Assembly (NCBI GenBank): GCA_902783395.1
Contig: CACZRA010000277.1
Coordinates: 1 to 11,841 of the forward strand
Origin: an uncultured Lachnospiraceae bacterium
Lineage (GTDB): Bacteria > Bacillota > Clostridia > Lachnospirales > Lachnospiraceae
Direction of reading: 5' to 3'
DNA: 11,841 bases
Shown here in pieces: positions 1 to 6,560 of this stretch (position 1 is its first letter; the number at the start of each line of letters is the position of its first letter). Below the pieces are notes generated by a model. That model did not search any database, was not told where the DNA came from, and saw only the letters and a program-made list of their open reading frames with translations. Both the position numbers and the translations under genes were made by a program.

Positions 1-313
1 AAAAAATCTCTCTCAGATATCCGTCGTACACATATATATATGTAGTGTACGGGACATCCTTCACATTCTCTTCTATTGCTATCGCCGGATTCCCGAGGAA
101 TTCTGAGATCCGAATAGCTCCCCCGGCATCATGGTTTCTGAATTTTTCGGAAATATAAGCTGATGCCGTTTCTGTATCGAATCGTCCTTCAGCCCTTTCT
201 ACGATATTGCGGTATATCTGAACGGAAAAAGTTACTATTCCGAGCGCGGATAAAGTAAATATCAAAAAAAGGAGCATGGGGAAGATATCGATGATACGGT
301 TCCTTTTCTGCAT
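1..313 (-). CDS. DUF4860-like membrane-anchored protein, partial (3' end outside window)
   Basis: The first 104 residues are visible and the frame is still open at the window edge. The ATG at 313 overlaps the preceding stop by one base (TGATG) and is preceded by GGAGG seven bases upstream, so the start is well supported. The protein begins with a short basic head (MQKRNR), then a hydrophobic segment at about residues 10-33, then a polar, probably extracytoplasmic region with SEKFRN and a YIYVYDG beta-like stretch. This layout resembles the DUF4860 family that I associate with type II secretion/pilin-like clusters in Lachnospiraceae; the assignment is from memory of the pattern, not a search. 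As the third gene after the F-type platform protein, it is probably a minor pseudopilin-like or assembly component. There is no classical G/FTLIE prepilin peptidase site. Confidence 0.6.
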   Translation of the reverse strand, partial: MQKRNRIIDIFPMLLFLIFTLSALGIVTFSVQIYRNIVERAEGRFDTETASAYISEKFRNHDAGGAIRISEFLGNPAIAIEENVKDVPYTTYIYVYDGYLREIF

Positions 314-630
314 CACTCAGCCTCCGTCCTTTTTACGGTTACTACCGGCGGTATCTTGCTTCCCTGTACCTCATATTCTATTGTAAACAGATCCCTGTCA
401 TATGTAAGCCCGTAAACTCTTTCAATATAATCCAGAGTCTTGGGATATCTCCCGGTAGTTGCATAGCAGTACGTTACATCCCTTTGTATCGCCTTTTCAA
501 GGCTTTCCTGTTGTCTGTCAATATTTCCTTTGGAGGCATTATTCACGGCAAACAGAAAGATCACAAGGATGACCGCAAAGGCTATGAGTGTAAATATCGT
601 TTTTCCGGATCCGCTGTTCTTCTTTCTCAT
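313..630 (-). CDS. Small bitopic membrane protein, pilin-cluster associated
   Basis: This 105-residue protein has a basic N-terminus (MRKKNSGSGK), one membrane helix at about residues 11-29, and an exported soluble part of about 75 residues. The segment around residues 55-75 (CYATTGRYPKTLDYIERVYG) resembles the G-x-YP-x-sL pattern just after the helix in many pseudopilin-like proteins. The N-terminal helix-plus-globular layout is pilin-like, but there is no prepilin cleavage motif. The start overlaps the stop of the F-type gene as ATGA, and I see no Shine-Dalgarno sequence (the upstream bases read GTATCTTCGAT), so translation is probably coupled to the gene before it. I cannot assign a specific family. 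A role as an accessory subunit of the same pilus/secretion apparatus is inferred from position and topology. Confidence 0.7.
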   Translation of the reverse strand: MRKKNSGSGKTIFTLIAFAVILVIFLFAVNNASKGNIDRQQESLEKAIQRDVTYCYATTGRYPKTLDYIERVYGLTYDRDLFTIEYEVQGSKIPPVVTVKRTEAE

Positions 631-1664
631 ATCGAAGATACTATACCCAGCAGAGGGAACATGACTGACATAAGGATCGCGCCTATAACCAGGGACAGCA
701 CCACTATGAGCACAGGCTCTATGGTACCGAGTGCATTACTGATGCTGGTATCTATTTTCTTCTGGCTTAAATCAGATATCTGTTCCATTACAATATCCGA
801 GGATCCGGTACGATGTCCTATGGTCATCATCCTGGCATTGACACCGGAAAGTATCTCCGACTGCTTTAACGCCTCATCAAACGGAGCCCCGTCAATCAGA
901 CGCTGCTTGCAATCGACGATCTTTGCGGAAAAAACCTTATCCTCTATGATATCCGATACCATATCTATTCCGAAATCGGGAGAAAACCCCGATCTTAATG
1001 CAAGCGCCAGACCATCTGCAAATCTGCTTGTTGCTATATCATTTCTCAGGCGTCTGAAAAACTTAAATTTCGAAAGAAACGCAAGTCCCGTTTTTCTTCC
1101 CTTTTCGGTTCTGGTACACAGGATCACGACTACAAGCAATACCACAAGCAATACCACAAATACTATGGAATAATTTCTGATGGCATCACCAATATTGAAC
1201 AGAAAACCGGCAAACCCTGTCATTTCCGAACCGAGCTGTCTGAAGACCTGTCTGAAAACCGGCATGACCTCCAGCAGAAGGACCAGGATCACTACCAGTA
1301 TCATACCGGCCATGACCACAGGATATGTCACTGCCTGTCTTATAGACTGACGTATCTCCTCCTCCCTGTTGTAATGCCTGCGCAAAGCCTCCATTACATT
1401 ATCCAAAGTTCCGGTCTCTTCTCCGATACGGGTCATTTTCACCATATAAGGAGGGAAAGCGCCTGTCTTTTCAAGGGCTTCATACAGATAGCCGCCCTCA
1501 TCGAGATACTGTTTTATCCCGATGTAAAGCTTTTTTTCCTCCTCCGTGGCTTCACTGTCGTCCTGCATCATGTAAAGTCCTTCTATGGAGGATATCCCGG
1601 CTCGTAAGATAAGCGACATCTGTCCGCAAAAATAAGAGAGTTCAGTATTGGTCAAAGTCTTCAT
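627..1664 (-). CDS. Type II secretion system F family protein (GspF/PilC/ComGB-like)
   Basis: This is the polytopic inner-membrane platform protein of type II secretion, type IV pilus or competence pseudopilus systems, which works with the assembly ATPase. Of 345 residues, two T2SSF repeats are visible. The first spans about 10-135, with IGEETGTLDNVMEALRRHY (80-98) and the QAVTYPVVM motif leading into helix 1 (about 113-135). The second spans about 212-338, with the equivalent IGHRTGSSD at 282-290 and a closing helix at 316-338. A middle helix lies at about 165-183. Length is slightly below the usual 350-400. The ATG at 1664 has AAGGAG ten bases upstream and lies 23 bases inside the end of the FkbH-like gene. 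No GspE/PilB ATPase or clear prepilin is in the window, so the partners must be encoded further left or elsewhere. A 12-bp tandem duplication (1132-1155) encodes part of the middle helix. Confidence 0.9.
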   Translation of the reverse strand: MKTLTNTELSYFCGQMSLILRAGISSIEGLYMMQDDSEATEEEKKLYIGIKQYLDEGGYLYEALEKTGAFPPYMVKMTRIGEETGTLDNVMEALRRHYNREEEIRQSIRQAVTYPVVMAGMILVVILVLLLEVMPVFRQVFRQLGSEMTGFAGFLFNIGDAIRNYSIVFVVLLVVLLVVVILCTRTEKGRKTGLAFLSKFKFFRRLRNDIATSRFADGLALALRSGFSPDFGIDMVSDIIEDKVFSAKIVDCKQRLIDGAPFDEALKQSEILSGVNARMMTIGHRTGSSDIVMEQISDLSQKKIDTSISNALGTIEPVLIVVLSLVIGAILMSVMFPLLGIVSSI

Positions 1665-3501
1665 AGCCAGCGGTCTCCTTTTTTACTATAACCGAGATAT
1701 TATACCATTCTTTTTTCGAATAGTCTTGTATGTTCAGGAAAAACGTTCCGTCTTCGTCCTTCGTAAATCCAAGTCCGGAGTAGAAATCAGCAACCATACC
1801 GTTCTTTTTTGTGGGAATATATTCTCCCACGATCCTGCTGCATCCCCACTCCTTCGCTGCATTATATACCGCATCATACGCAAGATACTCAACCCCTCTC
1901 TTGAGCACCCTGCAGCTCATAAGCCACGTATCAATAAAACAGGTATCCCCCTGCTTCCTGAGGATAATGCAGGATATGATGCCATACTCAGAAAACTTAT
2001 CGGAAAGCTCCACATATATCAGCCTCGTATCAGGATCGGACTTCATTGTAAGAAGCTCTTCCTCAGAGTATCTCTGGGTCCTGAGATTAAACTGGTTTGA
2101 TTTGTTTATCAGCTGAGCGAACCTCTTCATCTGCGCGCCGTCAGGTTCACCCGTTTCCCCCTTCATCTCCAGAGCTTTGAGATATTCATCATAATCTACA
2201 AAGCTTTCCTCCAATTCACCCCTTTTTGCATCCGCCTTATATGTCCCCGTCCGTTCAAGATCTTCTTTCGTGATCTCTATCCATGAAAAAGCGCTGCTCT
2301 CATCAACAGCTCTTGCATAATATGACGGATCCTCCGGAAGATCTATGACAAGCACCTCGGGAATGTATTTTCTGACTATCTCTCTTTCAGCAGGGTTATC
2401 ATCAACAAACACCATCGAATCCACACCAATATTCAGCATCGATGCTATGCGTCTTATATTTTGCACCTTGTCATCCCAGTTAGCGACAAAACACGCAATA
2501 TCATCCGCTTTTAGGATCATGTCCGGATTTTTTTCGAAAGGCTCTTTGGCGGCATTCTCATCATTCTTGCTGTTTACTGCAAGTATAACCCCCCGTTTAC
2601 GCAATTCCAAAAGATATGCCTGAAAAGATCTGAAGGCTTCCCCTACCGCATCATTCGGATCAAGATTTATCCCGTCATATCCGTCATCTCCGACCACGCC
2701 GTCCCATATAGTATTGTCGAGATCAAGCACCAGGCATTTATACACTTTGCCCCTGGCAGCCGCGATAAGCCTTGTGAATTCCATGCATACCCTCGGCAGG
2801 ATATCCATGCTGAAACCGGTTTTCGACAGAAAATACGACGCATCATCAAACCAAAGTGCTTTTCCCGCATATGAAGCAATATACTCCATATCAACGATGC
2901 TTATCCCATCGGGCCGCTCTTCAGCCAGCTCACGATTTATATTTCTGATAAACTCAGCCCGGCTGTAGATCACTCCTCCCTCGAGATTTCCCAGAGGCCG
3001 TTCAGGAGGAACTACTATGTTTGTCTGAAAGATCTGGCATCCCGGAAGCCTTTTCCTTATCTTCCCCCATATATCCCTTATCCCGTCTGCGCTTTTCTTC
3101 ACGGATGCTTCCACAGACTGTCTGTCTTCAAGACACTCAGGCAGCTCCTTTATATCCCTGTGATCATTAAGCAGCAATACGATTTTCGGTTCAAATCTGT
3201 AAAAGGGGGACTCCTCATCAAGGACATCCATTTTTATGCCGTTATATTCGCCCTCGTATATCTCAGCATTTATCCCCGCACCCAAAAGAAAAGCATCCAG
3301 CATCATTACAAAATGCTGAATACTGTATGAGCCAAGTACCGCGATCCTCAGATCGCCCGTCACATTATTCTTTTTATATTTTCTGATACGGGTAGACAGT
3401 TTAAGAAGCAGCGGAAGCTCCTGCGACACAAGATAAGATGCATCAGCCTGCCCTGTTGTTGTCTTTTCGAATAATTCTTCTATATTTGATCTTTCCGACA
3501 T
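1642..3501 (-). CDS. FkbH-like HAD-IIIC family phosphatase with C-terminal GNAT domain
   Basis: From the ATG at 3501 the product is 619 residues. Residues about 1-235 form an FkbH-type N-terminal region with an SGNH-like fold signature (VLGSYS, G57/S58). Residues about 255-385 are a HAD domain: motif I DLDNT (D260, D262), motif II S311 in AVNSKND, the WDDK lysine at 345, and motif IV VFVDDNPAERE (D367/D368). Residues about 455-595 look like a GNAT acetyl/acyltransferase, ending in a FYSGLGF pattern. FkbH-family proteins act in glyceryl-ACP formation and in surface-glycan or polyketide clusters. No acyl carrier protein is visible here, so the substrate is unknown. An in-frame ATG at 3540 would add 13 residues but has no ribosome binding site, whereas 3501 has GGGGAG six bases upstream. 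It sits between the deacetylase and the F-type gene; transfer of a small acyl or acid group onto a sugar or amino-sugar is a reasonable inference. Confidence 0.85.
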   Translation of the reverse strand: MSERSNIEELFEKTTTGQADASYLVSQELPLLLKLSTRIRKYKKNNVTGDLRIAVLGSYSIQHFVMMLDAFLLGAGINAEIYEGEYNGIKMDVLDEESPFYRFEPKIVLLLNDHRDIKELPECLEDRQSVEASVKKSADGIRDIWGKIRKRLPGCQIFQTNIVVPPERPLGNLEGGVIYSRAEFIRNINRELAEERPDGISIVDMEYIASYAGKALWFDDASYFLSKTGFSMDILPRVCMEFTRLIAAARGKVYKCLVLDLDNTIWDGVVGDDGYDGINLDPNDAVGEAFRSFQAYLLELRKRGVILAVNSKNDENAAKEPFEKNPDMILKADDIACFVANWDDKVQNIRRIASMLNIGVDSMVFVDDNPAEREIVRKYIPEVLVIDLPEDPSYYARAVDESSAFSWIEITKEDLERTGTYKADAKRGELEESFVDYDEYLKALEMKGETGEPDGAQMKRFAQLINKSNQFNLRTQRYSEEELLTMKSDPDTRLIYVELSDKFSEYGIISCIILRKQGDTCFIDTWLMSCRVLKRGVEYLAYDAVYNAAKEWGCSRIVGEYIPTKKNGMVADFYSGLGFTKDEDGTFFLNIQDYSKKEWYNISVIVKKETAGYEDFDQY

Positions 3502-3507
3502 GGCGCT

Positions 3508-3513
3508 CTCCCC
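3508..3513 (-). promoter_or_regulatory. Ribosome binding site deciding the FkbH-like start
   Basis: GGGGAG reads on the minus strand with a six-base gap to the ATG at 3501. The upstream in-frame ATG at 3540 is preceded by GATCCGACATATGAC, which has no Shine-Dalgarno match, so the shorter protein is preferred. Confidence 0.7.
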
Positions 3514-3555
3514 ATCACGAATAAACGATCCGTATCTCATGTCATATGTCGGATC

Positions 3556-4431
3556 TCATACGGCAGCAAGCTTTTTCAGTGCATCCGCTTCCCGTTCCCT
3601 CCACGGATCGACAAAGAACCACCTTCCTTCAGGATTCAGCTTCTCCAAAGCTTCCTTTTCATGTACTGAGCCCGGATGAAAGAGGATCTCCAGATCCCTT
3701 CCGTTCCTTTTAGAAAGCGCTTTTGCTTCTCTATATACAGGCATCACATTCTCATAGCTCATATGTCCCGAAAGCATGACCCCCATAAAATCATACGGCC
3801 TGATCTTTTTAAATAAACCAGGATATTTCCTTTGATTTCTGGCTGCAAAAAAATTCAGCACAGCTACCTTTATGAAATTTATGGCTTTAAAGTCCTTAAT
3901 TTCTTTCCTGTGCCGGAGATAGAGACCGACATTCTCTCTCGGTATCCGGATGAAAGTAACGTTCAACCGGTTTTTCCTTATAACATCACAAAGTGCGTCA
4001 AATAATACAGGCACCATATGATAGTGCCCGTGACTGTCAATCCTTATACCGCCGTCCTTAAAATAAGGTGCCAGTCTTTCTATCTGCGCCTTATACTCAA
4101 AATAAAGCTCTTTCCGGTATGTATTTCTCATCCACGGGATATATGAGGCGAGGACAAACTTCCCAAAGGACACATTGTACCTCCCGTCTCTGTCAACAAG
4201 ATGAGGTATCAGTCCTTTTTCAGCATTGGCTCTCCCGTCTCTCAGATTAAGGTGAACCGTATAATTTATTTCCTTCTCATACGGTCTGACCAGCTCCATT
4301 GCCTCCTCAAGGATCTCACTGTTCGGCATTATGCTTATACCGTTAAGCAGGCCCTTCCGGTGGCAGTCAAGTATCCTCTCGCACTGCTCGAGGGATATAC
4401 CATAGTCATCCGCATGATATTCGATCGTCAT
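3556..4431 (-). CDS. YdjC/ChbG-family carbohydrate deacetylase
   Basis: This 291-residue protein has the hallmarks of the YdjC/ChbG (also HpnK) family, metal-dependent deacetylases of N-acetylated sugars. Visible motifs are HADDYG at residues 6-11 (metal ligand D9 expected), HLNL at 60-63 (H60), DSHGHYH at 132-138 (H134 expected as third ligand) and ILFHPG at 249-254. There is no signal peptide, so it acts in the cytoplasm, probably on a nucleotide-, lipid- or oligosaccharide-linked N-acetyl group rather than on secreted polymer. The start overlaps the stop of the aminotransferase as ATGA. Together with the aminotransferase and the FkbH-like enzyme it could form a pathway that builds or edits an amino-sugar for surface use; this is inferred from the neighbourhood. 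The substrate cannot be read from the sequence. Length fits the family. Confidence 0.9.
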   Translation of the reverse strand: MTIEYHADDYGISLEQCERILDCHRKGLLNGISIMPNSEILEEAMELVRPYEKEINYTVHLNLRDGRANAEKGLIPHLVDRDGRYNVSFGKFVLASYIPWMRNTYRKELYFEYKAQIERLAPYFKDGGIRIDSHGHYHMVPVLFDALCDVIRKNRLNVTFIRIPRENVGLYLRHRKEIKDFKAINFIKVAVLNFFAARNQRKYPGLFKKIRPYDFMGVMLSGHMSYENVMPVYREAKALSKRNGRDLEILFHPGSVHEKEALEKLNPEGRWFFVDPWREREADALKKLAAV

Positions 4432-5594
4432 CTGTTTCTTAACTCCGAGATGAACTCCTCTATCCTTCCGATCGCTTCTTTAAGATTATCTATACTGTAG
4501 GCATACGATATCCGCACAAATCCTTCCCCGCAGTCTCCGACTGCCGTCCCCGGTACGACAGCGACCTTTTTTGCCATGAGGAGCGACGTACAGAAATCAT
4601 CGGATGTCATCCCGAATTCTTTAATGGACGGAAAGACATAAAATGCACCAAACGGCTCAAAGCATTGAAGGCCCATACGCTTAAATTCATGCAGAAGAAA
4701 TCTTCTTCTTTCATTGTATGCGTTACACATTTCGGCTACATCCCTGTCCCCATGCCGTAATGCCTCAACCGCCGCATACTGGCTGGTTGTCGGTGCGCAC
4801 ATGATGCAGTACTGATGTATCTTGGTCATCTGGCTGATTATTATTTCCGGACCGCACGCATATCCGAGTCTCCATCCTGTCATCGCAAACGCCTTCGAGA
4901 ATCCGTTGATCAATATCGTCCTGTCTCTCATCCCGGGAAGAGAAGCTATGGACACATGATCTCCCTTGTAGGTCAGGGCTGCATATATCTCATCCGAAAG
5001 AACATAAATGTCATGCTCGATACAGAGCTTTGCTATCCCCTCCAGGTCACTGCGTTCCATGATCGCCCCGGTAGGATTATTCGGGAACGGCAAAATCAGT
5101 ATCTTCGTTCTGGGTGTTATGGCAGCTTCCAGCTCGGCGGCGGTAAGCCTGAATTCATTCTCCTCCTTCAGACTCACGATGACCGGCTTTCCTCCCGCCA
5201 TTATCGTACAGGGAACATATGAAACATATGACGGTTCGGGAATGATAACCTCATCCCCGTCCTCAAGCATCGCACGGAGTCCTATGTCTATTGCTTCGGA
5301 GCCGCCTACCGTTATGATGACTTCCGAAGCCGGATCATAGGATATCTCATAATGCTTTTTTGTATATCTGCAGATCTCGGAGCGCAGCTCCATAAGACCC
5401 GAATTAGACGTGTAGAATGTCTTTCCCCGTTCTAAAGAATAGATACCCTCATCCCGGACATGCCAGGGCGTATCAAAATCAGGTTCTCCGACACCCAAAG
5501 AGATCGCATCAGGCATTTCGCTCACTATATCAAAGAACTTCCTGATACCGGAGGATTTCATCTCCGATACTTTTTTTGCTACCGGTTCCCTCAT
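4428..5594 (-). CDS. Pyridoxal-phosphate-dependent class I/II aminotransferase
   Basis: This 388-residue fold-type I aminotransferase is of the aspartate aminotransferase-like/PatA kind. It shows LGVGEPDFDTP at 33-43, YTSNSGLMELR at 61-71, the phosphate-contact region GGSEAID (97-103), NNPTG at 172-176 (N173 expected to contact the PLP ring), D201 and Y204 in SDEIY, the Schiff-base lysine K234 in SKAFAMTGWRLG, and the carboxylate-binding arginine R361 in VRISYA. All catalytic positions appear intact, so an active enzyme is expected. The amino-acid substrate is not readable from sequence. The ATG overlaps the stop of the Lrp-like gene as ATGA, so the pair is translationally linked. An Lrp/AsnC regulator directly upstream of an aminotransferase commonly points to local control by an amino acid related to the reaction. 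Confidence 0.93.
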   Translation of the reverse strand: MREPVAKKVSEMKSSGIRKFFDIVSEMPDAISLGVGEPDFDTPWHVRDEGIYSLERGKTFYTSNSGLMELRSEICRYTKKHYEISYDPASEVIITVGGSEAIDIGLRAMLEDGDEVIIPEPSYVSYVPCTIMAGGKPVIVSLKEENEFRLTAAELEAAITPRTKILILPFPNNPTGAIMERSDLEGIAKLCIEHDIYVLSDEIYAALTYKGDHVSIASLPGMRDRTILINGFSKAFAMTGWRLGYACGPEIIISQMTKIHQYCIMCAPTTSQYAAVEALRHGDRDVAEMCNAYNERRRFLLHEFKRMGLQCFEPFGAFYVFPSIKEFGMTSDDFCTSLLMAKKVAVVPGTAVGDCGEGFVRISYAYSIDNLKEAIGRIEEFISELRNR

Positions 5595-6097
5595 GGTGTC
5601 ACCAGCATCCTTTCGTCTTCATGCTTCCTGGCAAGCACCGTACCGTTCAGCTTATATTTTCTTAATATAAAATGAGTTGCACATGACAATACAGACTCCA
5701 ATGCAGACAGCTTATTTGTTACGAACTGGGATACCTCCTTCAGAGATCTGCCCTCCATTATGACCATGAGATCAAAACCGCCTGAGATCAGATAAACGCT
5801 GTCAACCTCGGGATATTTATATATACGCTCCGCTATCGAATCAAAGCCTTGCCCTCTCTGCGGAGTAACCCTGACCTCTATAAGCGCCGTAACACGCTCA
5901 TCGTCCGTCTTATCCCAGTCTATAAGTGTCTGATAACCGCAGATTATTCCCTCTTTTTCCATATCGGACATTGCATTTGCTATATCAGTTGCATCAAGCC
6001 CCAGTCTTACGGCCAGCTCGTTCAGATCAACCCGGCCGTCATACTCCAGAGCCTTCAGTATGCTCATCCTCATCTCCTGTATGTCTTTATCACCCAT
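5591..6097 (-). CDS. Lrp/AsnC family transcriptional regulator
   Basis: From the ATG at 6097 the product is 168 residues. Residues about 6-60 form the N-terminal winged helix-turn-helix (MSILKALEYDGRVDLNELA, then LGLDATDIANAMSDMEKEGII). A linker leads to an alpha/beta RAM effector-binding domain (about 65-145) with the typical VYLISGGFDLMVIMEG strand-turn-strand around 102-117. Proteins of this family form dimers or octamers that respond to amino acids. A GTG at 6112 in the same frame would add five residues and gives a GTGA overlap with the previous stop, but AAAGGAG lies five bases before the ATG at 6097 and would fall inside the longer version, so 6097 is chosen. It is probably a local regulator of the aminotransferase it overlaps; no operator site is obvious. 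Confidence 0.92.
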   Translation of the reverse strand: MGDKDIQEMRMSILKALEYDGRVDLNELAVRLGLDATDIANAMSDMEKEGIICGYQTLIDWDKTDDERVTALIEVRVTPQRGQGFDSIAERIYKYPEVDSVYLISGGFDLMVIMEGRSLKEVSQFVTNKLSALESVLSCATHFILRKYKLNGTVLARKHEDERMLVTP

Positions 6098-6102
6098 GCC
6101 AT

Positions 6103-6109
6103 CTCCTTT
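6103..6109 (-). promoter_or_regulatory. Ribosome binding site deciding the Lrp-like start
   Basis: AAAGGAG reads on the minus strand five bases before the ATG at 6097 and overlaps the stop codon of the upstream gene. It would lie inside the coding region if the GTG at 6112 were used, which argues for the shorter protein. Confidence 0.7.
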
Positions 6110-6504
6110 CACCTGTTAAGAAAGCTTTCTCTGTCTCCGTTTACAAGCTTGCAGACCTTTCGTTCAGTCAGATAACCTATTACCGTCATATCCCTCCTGA
6201 GATGATACTCCGACATCGGATGCGAAATATAGATGTAACCGGACAACGGCTGTTCATAGGGATTTATATCACTCAAATTACATTTATCGATGAATGCCTG
6301 TTCCATAGGGATACGCCTCACGTCAACTATCATCCCCAGATCCGTTTCAACTGACAGTCTCCATAAACTGCCCAGGATCCCCGCATCAATGCCGATACGT
6401 CCGGCTGCTTTTTCAGGTTCGGTTCCGATGATGATAAGATCCTCCGCCCTGATCTCATCAAAATATTCTCCCTTGCGGTCTGCGGGCTCTATCGTCTCCC
6501 TCAT
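6109..6504 (-). CDS. Orphan AIR synthase/HypE-like C-terminal domain protein
   Basis: This 131-residue protein resembles only the C-terminal (AIRS_C) half of the AIR synthase/HypE/ThiL/SelD superfamily. The block AGILGSLWRLSVETDLGMIV (41-60) matches the G-(G/V)-L-x-(A/S)-L-W-E-(x)n-G-x-G pattern. VRRIPMEQAFIDKCNLSDIN (63-82) matches the DLxxIPVxxEVxxLCxxLGIDP segment, and PLSGYIYIS (88-96) matches the ASEGxLL strand. Full-length members are about 320-350 residues; the N-terminal ATP-binding half with its metal-binding aspartates is absent, and nothing like it lies upstream before vanW. It could be a remnant of a decayed gene or a stand-alone ligand-binding or oligomerisation domain. The ATG has GGAG five bases upstream and the frame is clean, so it is probably expressed. 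It lies between vanW and the Lrp-like gene in the same operon. Confidence 0.65.
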   Translation of the reverse strand: MRETIEPADRKGEYFDEIRAEDLIIIGTEPEKAAGRIGIDAGILGSLWRLSVETDLGMIVDVRRIPMEQAFIDKCNLSDINPYEQPLSGYIYISHPMSEYHLRRDMTVIGYLTERKVCKLVNGDRESFLNR

Positions 6505-6560
6505 GTCCTCTCCGCCCCGGCATCCATCCGGTTTGGCTTTTTATCCCTCATGCAAACGCC

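Noticed and set aside
31..42. CATATATATATG alternating run
   Set aside because: It falls within the coding sequence of the DUF4860-like gene (TTYIYVYDG) and is too short to suggest anything beyond codon choice.
1132..1164. 12-bp tandem duplication (ACAAGCAATACC twice, then a partial third copy)
   Set aside because: It lies in frame in the F-type gene and encodes Val/Leu of a membrane helix; no sign of a mobile or regulatory repeat.
484..1173. Long plus-strand open frame of 229 codons opposite the F-type gene
   Set aside because: It is antisense to a clear T2SSF gene, has no domain-like sequence, and ends in an STTTSNTTSNTTNTM stretch that is just the complement of the Val/Leu-rich membrane helix.
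6515..6540. CCGG-CATCCAT-CCGG hairpin followed by a short T-run on the plus strand
   Set aside because: It is on the strand opposite to transcription, with a four-base stem, so it cannot be a terminator for vanW.
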